Shown here: positions 1-7,339 of the stretch, in pieces
How the letters are laid out: each line of letters opens with the position of its first letter
Numbering within the stretch: position 1 is the first letter of the stretch
NCBI RefSeq assembly: GCF_900128515.1
Contig: NZ_FQTP01000011.1
Location: 1 to 32,418, forward strand
Source: Bathymodiolus heckerae thiotrophic gill symbiont
GTDB lineage: Bacteria; Pseudomonadota; Gammaproteobacteria; PS1; Pseudothioglobaceae
Reading direction: 5' to 3'
DNA length: 32,418 nt
Translations under genes and position numbers: made by a program
Notes under the pieces: generated by a model
The model's database searches: none
Told to the model about the DNA's origin: nothing
The model's input: the letters and a program-made list of their open reading frames with translations, nothing else

Positions 1-129
1 GGCGCTAAGTCATTTCTTGCTTTGTTAAATTTTTCATTGTTAAGAATAACTATCAATTTTAAAATTTGCCGTGCAATTAATAACTTAGTATCTTGCAGAA
101 TTTTTCCATATTCATTAAGGATGGGCTAG
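1..129 (+). other. Possible 3' end of an upstream gene (open frame, unidentified)
   Basis: The frame beginning at base 1 stays open for 42 codons and ends with TAG at 127-129, two bases before the radA start. That is somewhat longer than expected by chance in such AT-rich DNA but not decisive. The translated tail (ending FPYSLRMG) is hydrophobic and basic and matches no family I recognise. It could be the C-terminus of a gene co-transcribed with radA, or simply the leader region of radA. Confidence 0.22.
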
Positions 130-130
130 C

Positions 131-1492
131 ATGGCAAAAATTAAGGTTGAATTTGTTTGTAGAGAATGTGGCGCTTCGCAGTCACAATGGGCGGGGCAAT
201 GTTTAATTTGTAAAGAGTGGAATAGTTTAGAAGAGGTTGTCTTATCTCAAGCTACTTCTTCAAAACCTGCAAGTTTGCAAGATATTCCTGCTTCCAAGGT
301 GCAAAACCTAGCCGAGATTAAAACTGAAAATAGAGCCAGATTAAGTACAGGTTTAAGTGAGCTTGACCATACTTTGGGCGGTGGCCTGGTAGATGGATCG
401 GTGGTATTAATTGGTGGTGATCCGGGTATTGGCAAATCAACCCTTATCTTACAAGCCATGGCAGCCATTAACAAAACCAATACAACCTTATATGTGAGTG
501 GTGAAGAGTCGGCGCAACAAATTAGCGATCGAGCGATTCGCCTGGGTATTAATGAAGATATCTTGCTATTAAGCGAAACCCATTTAGAAAAAATTATTAA
601 GCTGGTCAAAGAAGTCAAGCCAAAAGTCATTGTCATTGATTCGATCCAAACCATGGTCACGGACGGCTCAACTTCAGCGCCAGGCTCGGTGACTCAAGTG
701 CGTGATTGCGCCGCGCAATTAACTCAATTCTCCAAACAAACTAATACTATTTTACTAATGATTGGTCATGTGACCAAAGGTGGTGCACTTGCTGGCCCAA
801 GAATTCTTGAGCATATGGTTGATGCTGTGTTGTATTTTGAAGGTGATGCGGGCGGTCGTTTTCGTATTATCCGTGCGGTTAAAAACCGCTTTGGTGCGGT
901 GAATGAGATCAGTGTGTTTGCCATGGGTGAAACAGGCTTGCAACAAGTGGACAATCCTTCGGCTATATTTTTATCTAATCAAGCTAAGACATCGCCAGGA
1001 TCCATGGTGATGGTTACACGTGAAGCGACTCGTCCATTAATGGTTGAGGTACAAGCTTTGGTTGATCAAGCTAGCAGCAATCCTAAACGTGTGTGTGTTG
1101 GTCTGGATCAAAATCGCCTAGCACTACAATTAGCAGTTCTACACAAGCATGGCGGTATTGCTACGCACGATCAAGATGTATTTGTAAATGTGGTTGGCGG
1201 CATCAAAGTTAATGAAACTGCTTCTGATTTGGTGGTGATGTTCGCTATTATGTCGAGTCTGAGAGATCGAGTTATTCCCAATGATTGGATTGCATTTGGT
1301 GAAGTTGGACTTACTGGTGAGATTCGTCCAGTCTACAATGCGATTGAGCGTCTATCAGAGGCGCAAAAACACGGTTTTAAGGTGGCAATCATACCAAAGG
1401 GTAATCTACCTAAAAAAACGCCTAAAGGGCTAAAAATAATTCCAGTAGAGTATCTGTATCAAGCTCTCCAATATATGAGTGAGAATACCTAG
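131..1492 (+). CDS. radA: DNA repair protein RadA
   Basis: RecA-like ATPase that promotes branch migration and processing of recombination intermediates in the cytoplasm. The 453-residue length fits the family (about 460). An N-terminal four-cysteine zinc finger is visible (CRECG at residues 10-14 and CLIC at 24-27), followed by the Walker A motif GGDPGIGKST near residue 95, the RadA-specific KNRFG motif near residue 251, and a C-terminal Lon-protease-like domain. The start ATG follows an AAGGA-like ribosome site about ten bases upstream. No frameshift or missing key residue is seen. It stands alone here: the next gene begins 85 bases downstream behind a small inverted repeat. Confidence 0.96.
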   Translation: MAKIKVEFVCRECGASQSQWAGQCLICKEWNSLEEVVLSQATSSKPASLQDIPASKVQNLAEIKTENRARLSTGLSELDHTLGGGLVDGSVVLIGGDPGIGKSTLILQAMAAINKTNTTLYVSGEESAQQISDRAIRLGINEDILLLSETHLEKIIKLVKEVKPKVIVIDSIQTMVTDGSTSAPGSVTQVRDCAAQLTQFSKQTNTILLMIGHVTKGGALAGPRILEHMVDAVLYFEGDAGGRFRIIRAVKNRFGAVNEISVFAMGETGLQQVDNPSAIFLSNQAKTSPGSMVMVTREATRPLMVEVQALVDQASSNPKRVCVGLDQNRLALQLAVLHKHGGIATHDQDVFVNVVGGIKVNETASDLVVMFAIMSSLRDRVIPNDWIAFGEVGLTGEIRPVYNAIERLSEAQKHGFKVAIIPKGNLPKKTPKGLKIIPVEYLYQALQYMSENT

Positions 1493-1522
1493 CTGTTTTA
1501 TTTTACTAAAATTTGAAACTTT

Positions 1523-1551
1523 TTATCTATGTATGACGTAATAATAGATAA
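1523..1551. repeat. Inverted repeat TTATCTAT-N13-ATAGATAA
   Basis: An 8-base perfect inverted repeat (1523-1530 and 1544-1551) separated by 13 bases lies between radA and the methionine sulfoxide reductase gene. There is no T-run after it, so it is not a classical terminator. It could be an operator or a chance AT-rich palindrome. Confidence 0.3.
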
Positions 1552-1577
1552 GCTATTTATTGTTTAAGGGTGAAAAA

Positions 1578-2843
1578 ATGGTATTAGAAATTGTGTTTGC
1601 AGCTGGTTGCTTTTGGGGTGTGGAAAAAAACTTTGAAAAAATAGATGGTGTCGTTGAGGTGACCTCTGGCTATGCTGGCGGTAGTTATCCCAACCCTAGT
1701 TATGATGAAGTACTCAAAAATCGAAATCTTCAAAGTTCAGGTTTTATTAGTTTTTTAGAAAATATTGGGCTCACTGATAAAAGTGAACTCGAAGTTGATA
1801 AAATGCTGGTTAATCATACCGAAGTGGTCAAGGTTAGTTACAATTCAGAGAAGGTATCAACTGAATCTTTGATTAAAAATTTTTGGGAAATTCATGATCC
1901 AACGCAGGTAAATGGACAAGGAGCTGATATTGGTAATAATTACCGTTCGGCGCTTTATTGGACTACAAAAAATCAAGAAGCAATTGCACTAAGTACTGGG
2001 CAAAAATTTCAAAAGCTATTAACTGCTAAAGGTCATGGCAAGATTGTTACCGAAATTAAACAATTAGATAAATTTTGGCCTGCAGAGGATTATCATCAAA
2101 ATTATCTAGTTAAAAATCCAAACGGTTATTGCCCTAATCATGCTACTGGTGTGAAATTTGATCAATCTATAAAAAAGCAAGTAGCACATGAGATAGTCAA
2201 GCCACTTAGTGGTATGGAAATTTTAGTGATCGAAGCAGAAGATAAAGGCTCGTGTTTATACTGTTTACAATTTGAAAAAAATGTAACCTTAAAATATAAA
2301 GGCAGCATTCCCCTTAGAAGCACCCCAATGACTGCACTACAAGGTTTTGATTTAAAAACACCAACCTGGGCAACGCCAACTATTTTCTTTATTAAAGATG
2401 GTAAAGAAGTTTGGGCTCAGCAAGGATATATGTCACCGAGTGAATTTTATAAAGCATTGGGTGAGTTTAAACTTGGAAAATCGTCAGAAGCTTTTGATGT
2501 TGCTTTTAATAAAGCCACAGATGGCAGATTTTGTAAGCAATACGATATTTTTAAAAATACACCTGACGGCGTATTTGTGGATAAATTATCAGGCAGAATG
2601 TTATTTGATACACGTGATCGATTTAATTCAAAATCTGGATGGTTGTCTTTTACCAAACCGGTAACAGGAGAGGTGTATGAAAAAGCGGATAATAGCTTTG
2701 GTATGACTCGCACAGAGATACGCTCTGTTAGTTCAGATATTCATCTAGGTCATGTGTTCAATGATGGTCCTAATGGCAAATCAAGATATTGCATTAATGC
2801 TACTGTATTGGAGTTTATACCTCGGAAAAATGACAAAAATTAA
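1578..2843 (+). CDS. msrAB: MsrA-thioredoxin-MsrB fusion, peptide methionine sulfoxide reductase
   Basis: Trimodular repair enzyme of 421 residues that reduces both stereoisomers of methionine sulfoxide. Residues 1-195 are MsrA, with the catalytic cysteine in AAGCFWG (C11) and a second cysteine in NGYCPNH (C185). Residues 212-300 look like a thioredoxin fold with a CLYC pair (C226/C229) and a cis-proline in ATPT (P267). Residues 305-415 are MsrB, with its catalytic cysteine in RYCIN (C405) and the HLGHVF motif. The zinc-binding CxxC pairs of many MsrBs are absent. MsrA carries an insertion of roughly 25-30 residues between PSYDEV and HTEVV. I chose ATG 1578 because AAGGG lies 7 bases upstream; an in-frame ATG-like start at 1560 has no such site. 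No signal peptide is seen, so it is probably cytoplasmic, unlike the exported Neisseria PilB, whose domain order is Trx-MsrA-MsrB. Confidence 0.9.
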   Translation: MVLEIVFAAGCFWGVEKNFEKIDGVVEVTSGYAGGSYPNPSYDEVLKNRNLQSSGFISFLENIGLTDKSELEVDKMLVNHTEVVKVSYNSEKVSTESLIKNFWEIHDPTQVNGQGADIGNNYRSALYWTTKNQEAIALSTGQKFQKLLTAKGHGKIVTEIKQLDKFWPAEDYHQNYLVKNPNGYCPNHATGVKFDQSIKKQVAHEIVKPLSGMEILVIEAEDKGSCLYCLQFEKNVTLKYKGSIPLRSTPMTALQGFDLKTPTWATPTIFFIKDGKEVWAQQGYMSPSEFYKALGEFKLGKSSEAFDVAFNKATDGRFCKQYDIFKNTPDGVFVDKLSGRMLFDTRDRFNSKSGWLSFTKPVTGEVYEKADNSFGMTRTEIRSVSSDIHLGHVFNDGPNGKSRYCINATVLEFIPRKNDKN

Positions 2844-2950
2844 CGTCAATATCCTCTACTAACAAAAACTTACTTGGAGCTAAAGAGAAAGTGAATAATT
2901 AAGGGTTTTACCTTGAGTATATCTGAAAATATTTAGTATTTTTATATTGA

Positions 2951-2979
2951 TTGACTGAAAGGTTGGTATAGTTTAGTAT
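2951..2979 (+). promoter_or_regulatory. Predicted sigma-70 promoter for the small secreted protein
   Basis: TTGACT at 2951-2956 and TAGTAT at 2974-2979 are separated by exactly 17 bases. Transcription would start near 2986, and an ACAAGGAT ribosome site precedes the ATG at 3009. Confidence 0.5.
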
Positions 2980-3008
2980 TAAGCAATACAATCAAACAAG
3001 GATAGACA

Positions 3009-3350
3009 ATGAATAAATTTATTTTGGCAATTTTTTTAGTAGTATCTATATCTTCTTCTGCAAATTTTGAATCAGTATGGGAAAAAAGCGTTGGTTGGAC
3101 TATTGAAAGTACAAAAATCATAGACAGCTTTGAGCATGAGAATGGCAGAGTTGAGTCTGCTTTTCAAGGGTGTGAAGTAGGCAGAAATATTAATTTTCGC
3201 GATGATACTTATGTTACTTGTAATACTAAGGGGTACCAATATGCCCACGCCCCAACTGCAATATTACTTAGTAAGAATGTTTCTTATGGAAATAAATCTT
3301 CTAAAATATGGAGGATGATCGTTAATAATGAGATATATGGAATAGAGTAA
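3009..3350 (+). CDS. Small secreted protein of unknown function
   Basis: A 113-residue protein with a clear signal peptide: MNKF, then a hydrophobic core to about residue 17, with probable cleavage near SSA/NFE. The mature part contains two cysteines (in FQGCEVG and VTCNTKG) that could form a disulfide in the periplasm, and is rich in aromatic and polar residues. I recognise no family. A good ribosome site (AAGGAT) and a promoter-like sequence support it as a real, separately transcribed gene. Its 3' end converges with cobO, with a 56-base gap and no obvious terminator hairpin. Confidence 0.6.
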   Translation: MNKFILAIFLVVSISSSANFESVWEKSVGWTIESTKIIDSFEHENGRVESAFQGCEVGRNINFRDDTYVTCNTKGYQYAHAPTAILLSKNVSYGNKSSKIWRMIVNNEIYGIE

Positions 3351-3406
3351 GTTTTACAAAATCCAATTAAAACCTAAGGGCTTCATTCTCAGTTTTTTTG
3401 TTTATA

Positions 3407-4027
3407 TTAAAGATCAACTCCTTTTTGAGCTTTGATGTTTGCTCTAAAAGCATGCTTGATATCTTTCACTTCGCTAACAGTATCGGCGATATCAATTAAG
3501 CTTTTAGATGCAGCTCGCCCTGTGATAACTACATGTTGATTTTTTGGTCGATTGTTTAGCGCATCAAGGATCATCTGTTCATCTAAGTACTTATAGCTAA
3601 TCATATAAGTTAGCTCATCAAGTACGACCAAATCAATAGACTTGTCTTTTAAATAACCCTGTGCCTTTGACCAAGTCTCAACTGCCATAGCAGTATCGTA
3701 TTCTTTATCCTGTGTATCCCAAGTAAAGCCGGTTTTCATGAAAGCAGTTTGCACGTTGGGTTGTTTTGCTAGGAATGCATCTTCACCGGTATCTTGCATA
3801 CCTTTTAAAAACTTGGCAATACCAACTTGCATGTTGTAGCCAAGTGCACGACAAACCATGCCTAGTGAAGATGATGATTTACCCTTGCCGTTACCGGTTA
3901 GCAGTACGATAATGCCTTTATCAATATTAGCCTCTTGTATGCGAGAATCAATATGATTTTTCTTGCGCTGCATACGCGCCCTGTAAGAAGTGCCCTTGGG
4001 GTATTTCTTATATTGATTGTCTGCCAT
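3407..4027 (-). CDS. cobO: Cob(I)yrinic acid a,c-diamide adenosyltransferase (CobO/BtuR)
   Basis: Transfers the adenosyl group of ATP to Co(I) corrinoids, producing the adenosylcobalamin form in the cytoplasm. The 206 residues include the family P-loop GNGKGKSS near residue 46, the ALGYNM...FLKG region and the LVVLDELTY Walker B-like segment, followed by VITGRAA. Length and motifs fit CobO/BtuR/CobA rather than the PduO type. It is the last gene of the btuB-DUF71-btuM-cobO operon, five bases after btuM. As no corrin-ring genes are present here, its likely role is adenosylating imported corrinoids, including incomplete ones. Confidence 0.95.
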   Translation of the reverse strand: MADNQYKKYPKGTSYRARMQRKKNHIDSRIQEANIDKGIIVLLTGNGKGKSSSSLGMVCRALGYNMQVGIAKFLKGMQDTGEDAFLAKQPNVQTAFMKTGFTWDTQDKEYDTAMAVETWSKAQGYLKDKSIDLVVLDELTYMISYKYLDEQMILDALNNRPKNQHVVITGRAASKSLIDIADTVSEVKDIKHAFRANIKAQKGVDL

Positions 4028-4032
4028 GGATT

Positions 4033-4617
4033 TTAGCTAGTTTTCTGTGCTGAAAAATATGGGATAAACGAATAACGATGGTTGAGAGTGAAAATAATAG
4101 TAATTGCAACCATCCAATAAAGCACTAATGGGATTTCAGCCACTGACCACTGCGCTACGTAGTCAGGGAAATTAACCCAACCTGTTTTTGCATAAGTAGT
4201 TGTAAAGAAGTAATAGCTTGAAGTTGCTACAAGCCATTGAGTGCTTGTCGCTGTAATAACAACTAGTGCATTTTTTATAATACTAGTGTCAAGCTTTAGG
4301 CTGCTAATATATTTACCAATCCAAAAGATTCCGTAGTAAGTAAGTGGTAATACACTATAAGCGGGGGTGATGCAATTAGCACTAACACCTTCATGTACGA
4401 TTGCATAGTTATCAATCGCCACAGCGCTTAATATGATCACAAAAGCTACCCAAAATTTGCGCAAGTAAATGCCAGCAATGAATAAAGCAGGGATGGTAAA
4501 GTCAGGCAAATGCACAAAGGCCGATAACCAATTAGAGTGGCCACGTGTAGCAATCATAAGTAATACCATAATAAATACAGCAAATATGGTCCTGGTTTTA
4601 TTGATTTTATCTGTCAT
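4033..4617 (-). CDS. btuM: BtuM-like vitamin B12 transporter (solitary ECF S component)
   Basis: A 194-residue inner-membrane protein with about six hydrophobic segments, the size and look of an ECF-transporter S component. A single cysteine, C82 in SANCITPAY, sits at the position where the characterised Thiobacillus denitrificans BtuM has the cysteine that ligates cobalt and supports decyanation of cyanocobalamin (C80 there, from my knowledge of that family). Placement between btuB/DUF71 and cobO under a cobalamin riboswitch strongly supports B12 transport. No ECF energising module (EcfAAT) or BtuCDF is in the window, consistent with the solitary-S-component model. The family assignment is by pattern and context, not by alignment. 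Confidence 0.82.
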   Translation of the reverse strand: MTDKINKTRTIFAVFIMVLLMIATRGHSNWLSAFVHLPDFTIPALFIAGIYLRKFWVAFVIILSAVAIDNYAIVHEGVSANCITPAYSVLPLTYYGIFWIGKYISSLKLDTSIIKNALVVITATSTQWLVATSSYYFFTTTYAKTGWVNFPDYVAQWSVAEIPLVLYWMVAITIIFTLNHRYSFIPYFSAQKTS

Positions 4618-4663
4618 TTGAAATCCTTGTTATTCAAAGTTAATGGTTTTATTATAGTCAATG

Positions 4664-5308
4664 TTATTGCCAATCGGTAAAGACAAAGCCGTCTCGCTCT
4701 ACAGTTTCACCTTGGGCAATATCAACAGGGCTGCTAAAGTCTGGTGAGTCGTATACAAAGGTATGGAACTCACCATTTTCCCCGCAAGGGTCGACACTGC
4801 TTGGCAAGGACTTTAGTAAGTTTTGATTAAAAGCGTGCCCGGCAAAATCAGTTGATATCTGTTTAGGGTCAATACAAGTGATATTTGCCTTGATGCCAAT
4901 ATCAATAATGCATTTAGATAGCTCTTGAGTGTCAATTCCCCAGCAAGGGAATATTGGCTCAATGCCAGTGCCATCCATTTGTTTGATTCGATAATCGCGT
5001 ATATCTTCTAAATACAAATCACCAAATGCTACAGCTTCAATATTATCATTTTGAATCTTAACTATAAACTCTGACATGATTCTTTCATAATCAGCATTCG
5101 AGCAAGGAAAAGGAATTTTAATAATATGCAAAGGTAGTCCACAAGCATCAGCTTGTTGTTTTAATAGCTTAACACGAGTGGCGTGCATAGCTACTCGATC
5201 AAACTCTTGATTGACTGTCGTAAAAAGACCCGAGAGATTAATACTTGAATCTTTAAGAAGTAGATGCAAGGCAAAAGCACTATCCTTGCCGCTACTCCAT
5301 GATAACAA
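4664..5308 (-). CDS. DUF71/COG2102 ATP-pyrophosphatase, probable B12-salvage type
   Basis: An ATP-dependent amidoligase-like protein of the Dph6/DUF71 family. The PP-loop LSWSSGKDSAFAL lies at the N-terminus, AFGDLYLEDIRDYR is the family signature in the middle, and DPCGENGEFHTFVYDSP near the C-terminus is also typical. Bacteria do not make diphthamide; one bacterial subgroup is predicted from gene context to act in cobalamin salvage, and this copy sits directly between btuB and btuM. The exact reaction is unknown. The first standard start is TTG at 5306-5308, eight bases beyond the btuB stop, but it has no ribosome site and trims the usual residues before LSWSSGKDS. An AUA codon at 5326 with AGGAG six bases upstream would add the family-typical ASKRT (see findings). 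Confidence 0.88.
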   Translation of the reverse strand: MLSWSSGKDSAFALHLLLKDSSINLSGLFTTVNQEFDRVAMHATRVKLLKQQADACGLPLHIIKIPFPCSNADYERIMSEFIVKIQNDNIEAVAFGDLYLEDIRDYRIKQMDGTGIEPIFPCWGIDTQELSKCIIDIGIKANITCIDPKQISTDFAGHAFNQNLLKSLPSSVDPCGENGEFHTFVYDSPDFSSPVDIAQGETVERDGFVFTDWQ

Positions 5309-5315
5309 AGTTCGT

Positions 5316-7055
5316 TTAGAAGCTATGTGTCACTCCTATATTAAAAGTACGACCTAGTTGATTATAGTCTTTTGCAACTTCATATTTTTTATCTAAAGCG
5401 TTATTTAGAGTTCCAGTAACCTTCCATGCATTGTTGTAATCATAGCTAGTGGCAAAATTAACAAGTGTATATCCATTTAATTTATCAGATCCACTATTTG
5501 TATCCCAAGCCCACGATTTACTAATTATATTTACTCTATTACTATATTTTCCTATTTGCTTCCTTACAGTAATTCCAATTGAATGTTTTGGCCTTCTTCC
5601 TGTTTGATGTGAGGTGCCATTTTTGATCGAACTGTTATAAGAGTACTCAGCACTTACATCTAAATTTAATATATCAGCCATAACCGTAAGATCAGCACCT
5701 TTTATGTCATATCTTCCATCATTAGTGTAATAATGCGATCCCCATGGGCCGTTATATTTAAAAAAACTATCAACTTTATTTTTATAAGCTTTGATAGATG
5801 CCGTACCCCAGTTGCTCTTTTTTTCAATACCCAGTTCAATATTTTTTGATTGCTCTGGCTCTAATTCAGTTCTGTTTTGCGCAATATTGGCATCAGTTTT
5901 TGAAATTGATGCGAGTTTGGTTGCCTTGCCATATGAGCCAGAAATCCTCCAATTTGAGCTTAAGTTCCTGGCTAAGCCTAGATTGTATGTAAGGTGATTG
6001 CCAAATCTGTCATGGTCTATATTTCTAAATCCGAATACAATATCATTGCCATAGACTACTCGTTGCCATTGTGCAAAAATATCTGTATTTGAGTTATGGG
6101 TTGTTCCGGAGGCTTTCTCATCTTTTTGAAAAGACATTCCACCATTTAACAATCCATTGTCAACATTAAATTCACTTGCAAAAGTAAGATCGCTCTCCTT
6201 GTAGTCAGAGCCGTAATAAGATTGTTTATTTTGAGCATAAGTTAATTTAGATCGCAATCCATTAGCAAGAATATGATTGATTTCTACATTGTATTGATTT
6301 AAATCATTATTATTTGTACCATCATCATATTGAACATCTGCACTTGAGTCTAGAATACCAAGCCTAACATTTGTATTTTTAGAAAAATTTTTACCGAAAT
6401 TTATGCCAAATGATCTCCTATCAGTAGAGTCTTTATCTGTACTGCCTGTTTTTTTAGCATCAATGCCATCAGTATGATAATCACTAACGGTGAAATTTAT
6501 ATAATTACCATCTTTCTGTAGACTGGATGAGTAGCTTATTTTTTTACTATTATGAGATCCATAAGAAATATTAATTGAGCTATGTTCTCCATCTTTTGAT
6601 TCTCTGTTAGTAAATACATGTACTACGCCACCAATAGCTCCAGAACCATACAAAGAAGAATACGGCCCTTTGATTATTTCAACTCTTTCAATTTGATCAA
6701 ACGGAATAATCTCTAAATGAGGCTGTCCGTACCAACTAACTTTAATGCCATCAACAAGTACAATTGTATGTCTAGCATCATTACCACGAATTCGTATAGC
6801 TGCAGTACTACCTTGCCCCGCCTCAAGGTTGGCTGAAGGGATAGTTGCAAGTAATTCTAGAAAAGTTCTTGCACCGCTTTGTTCAATTTCTTCTTTGCTT
6901 ACAACAATCTTGGATGCAATAGAGCCGATAACAGGATTAGTTGTCCTGTATTCTGAGTTTAAATAAATAGGAATAGGGCCTAATACTGCATTGGTTGCTG
7001 TAGAAAAAGTTAGTGCTGAAATGCTAGTGACTAAAGAGAGTTGTTTGATATTCAT
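5316..7055 (-). CDS. btuB: TonB-dependent outer-membrane cobalamin receptor (BtuB-like)
   Basis: Outer-membrane receptor that imports corrinoids using TonB energy. The 579-residue protein has a signal peptide (about 1-23, ending TATNA), a plug domain to about residue 150 with the VVSKEEIEQSGARTFLELL, IRGNDARHTIVLVDGIKV and GPYSSLYGSGAIGGVVHV signatures, and then a barrel of alternating amphipathic strands ending in the terminal phenylalanine typical of outer-membrane proteins (GVTHSF). The TonB box is not the usual sequence; GPIPIYLN just after the signal peptide is my best candidate. B12 as substrate is inferred from the upstream cobalamin riboswitch and the downstream btuM and cobO. The start ATG is preceded by ACGGAG. 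Confidence 0.92.
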   Translation of the reverse strand: MNIKQLSLVTSISALTFSTATNAVLGPIPIYLNSEYRTTNPVIGSIASKIVVSKEEIEQSGARTFLELLATIPSANLEAGQGSTAAIRIRGNDARHTIVLVDGIKVSWYGQPHLEIIPFDQIERVEIIKGPYSSLYGSGAIGGVVHVFTNRESKDGEHSSINISYGSHNSKKISYSSSLQKDGNYINFTVSDYHTDGIDAKKTGSTDKDSTDRRSFGINFGKNFSKNTNVRLGILDSSADVQYDDGTNNNDLNQYNVEINHILANGLRSKLTYAQNKQSYYGSDYKESDLTFASEFNVDNGLLNGGMSFQKDEKASGTTHNSNTDIFAQWQRVVYGNDIVFGFRNIDHDRFGNHLTYNLGLARNLSSNWRISGSYGKATKLASISKTDANIAQNRTELEPEQSKNIELGIEKKSNWGTASIKAYKNKVDSFFKYNGPWGSHYYTNDGRYDIKGADLTVMADILNLDVSAEYSYNSSIKNGTSHQTGRRPKHSIGITVRKQIGKYSNRVNIISKSWAWDTNSGSDKLNGYTLVNFATSYDYNNAWKVTGTLNNALDKKYEVAKDYNQLGRTFNIGVTHSF

Positions 7056-7059
7056 GATT

Positions 7060-7220
7060 GCTCCGTTAAATTATTAACGAGCGAGAGTAGACATTGCGCA
7101 GTGATGCGTTAATCTAACTCACCACCCATCGTAGTTGTTAATTTGTTGTTTAAATGTGTATCGGACTTTACCGTTGCGAGGGCAGTGTTAGAATTTAACT
7201 AACTTCCAGTGATTTAAACT
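7060..7220 (-). ncRNA. Cobalamin riboswitch, compact (Cbl-II-like), upstream of btuB
   Basis: On the minus strand, an 8-bp closing helix (7212-7219 pairing with 7148-7155) encloses a core with ACTGGAAG, a hairpin GUUAG/CUAAC with loop UUAAAUU, then CTGCCCTCGCAACGGTAA followed directly by AGTCCGATAC. These match the conserved cobalamin core and B12 box, but the long peripheral arm (P7-P11) between them in E. coli btuB is missing, as in the short class-II aptamers from marine bacteria. Downstream, GGUGGUG/CAUCACU forms another hairpin whose loop (AGUUAGAUUAACG) could kiss the core loop through UUAA pairing. A final hairpin at 7060-7082 pairs the btuB ribosome site GGAGC with GCUC, which suggests control of translation initiation. 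Pairings were drawn by eye. Confidence 0.85.
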
Positions 7221-7228
7221 TTGCGCAT

Positions 7229-7234
7229 ATTATA
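7229..7234 (-). promoter_or_regulatory. -10 element of the btuB riboswitch promoter
   Basis: A perfect TATAAT on the minus strand lies about nine bases before the closing helix of the riboswitch, so transcription would begin near 7222, right at the aptamer's first base pair. The -35 region is poor. Confidence 0.5.
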
Positions 7235-7339
7235 GAGTTTTATTGCTATATTAGTTGGTTTAATTGCCAGGCTTGTTTCAAGCAAAAATTTAAGTGATAT
7301 TAACGTAAAATAAATTGAAATTTTTAAGGAATATTGTTA

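Noticed and set aside
247-954. Antisense reading frames within radA and other genes
   Set aside because: They lie wholly opposite strongly conserved genes, have no ribosome sites, and show composition dictated by the sense codons.
7271-7283. GCTTG-TTT-CAAGC hairpin upstream of serC as a terminator or attenuator
   Set aside because: Only five base pairs, followed by A rather than T on the plus strand. It is outside the riboswitch pairing and has no leader peptide with aromatic codons.
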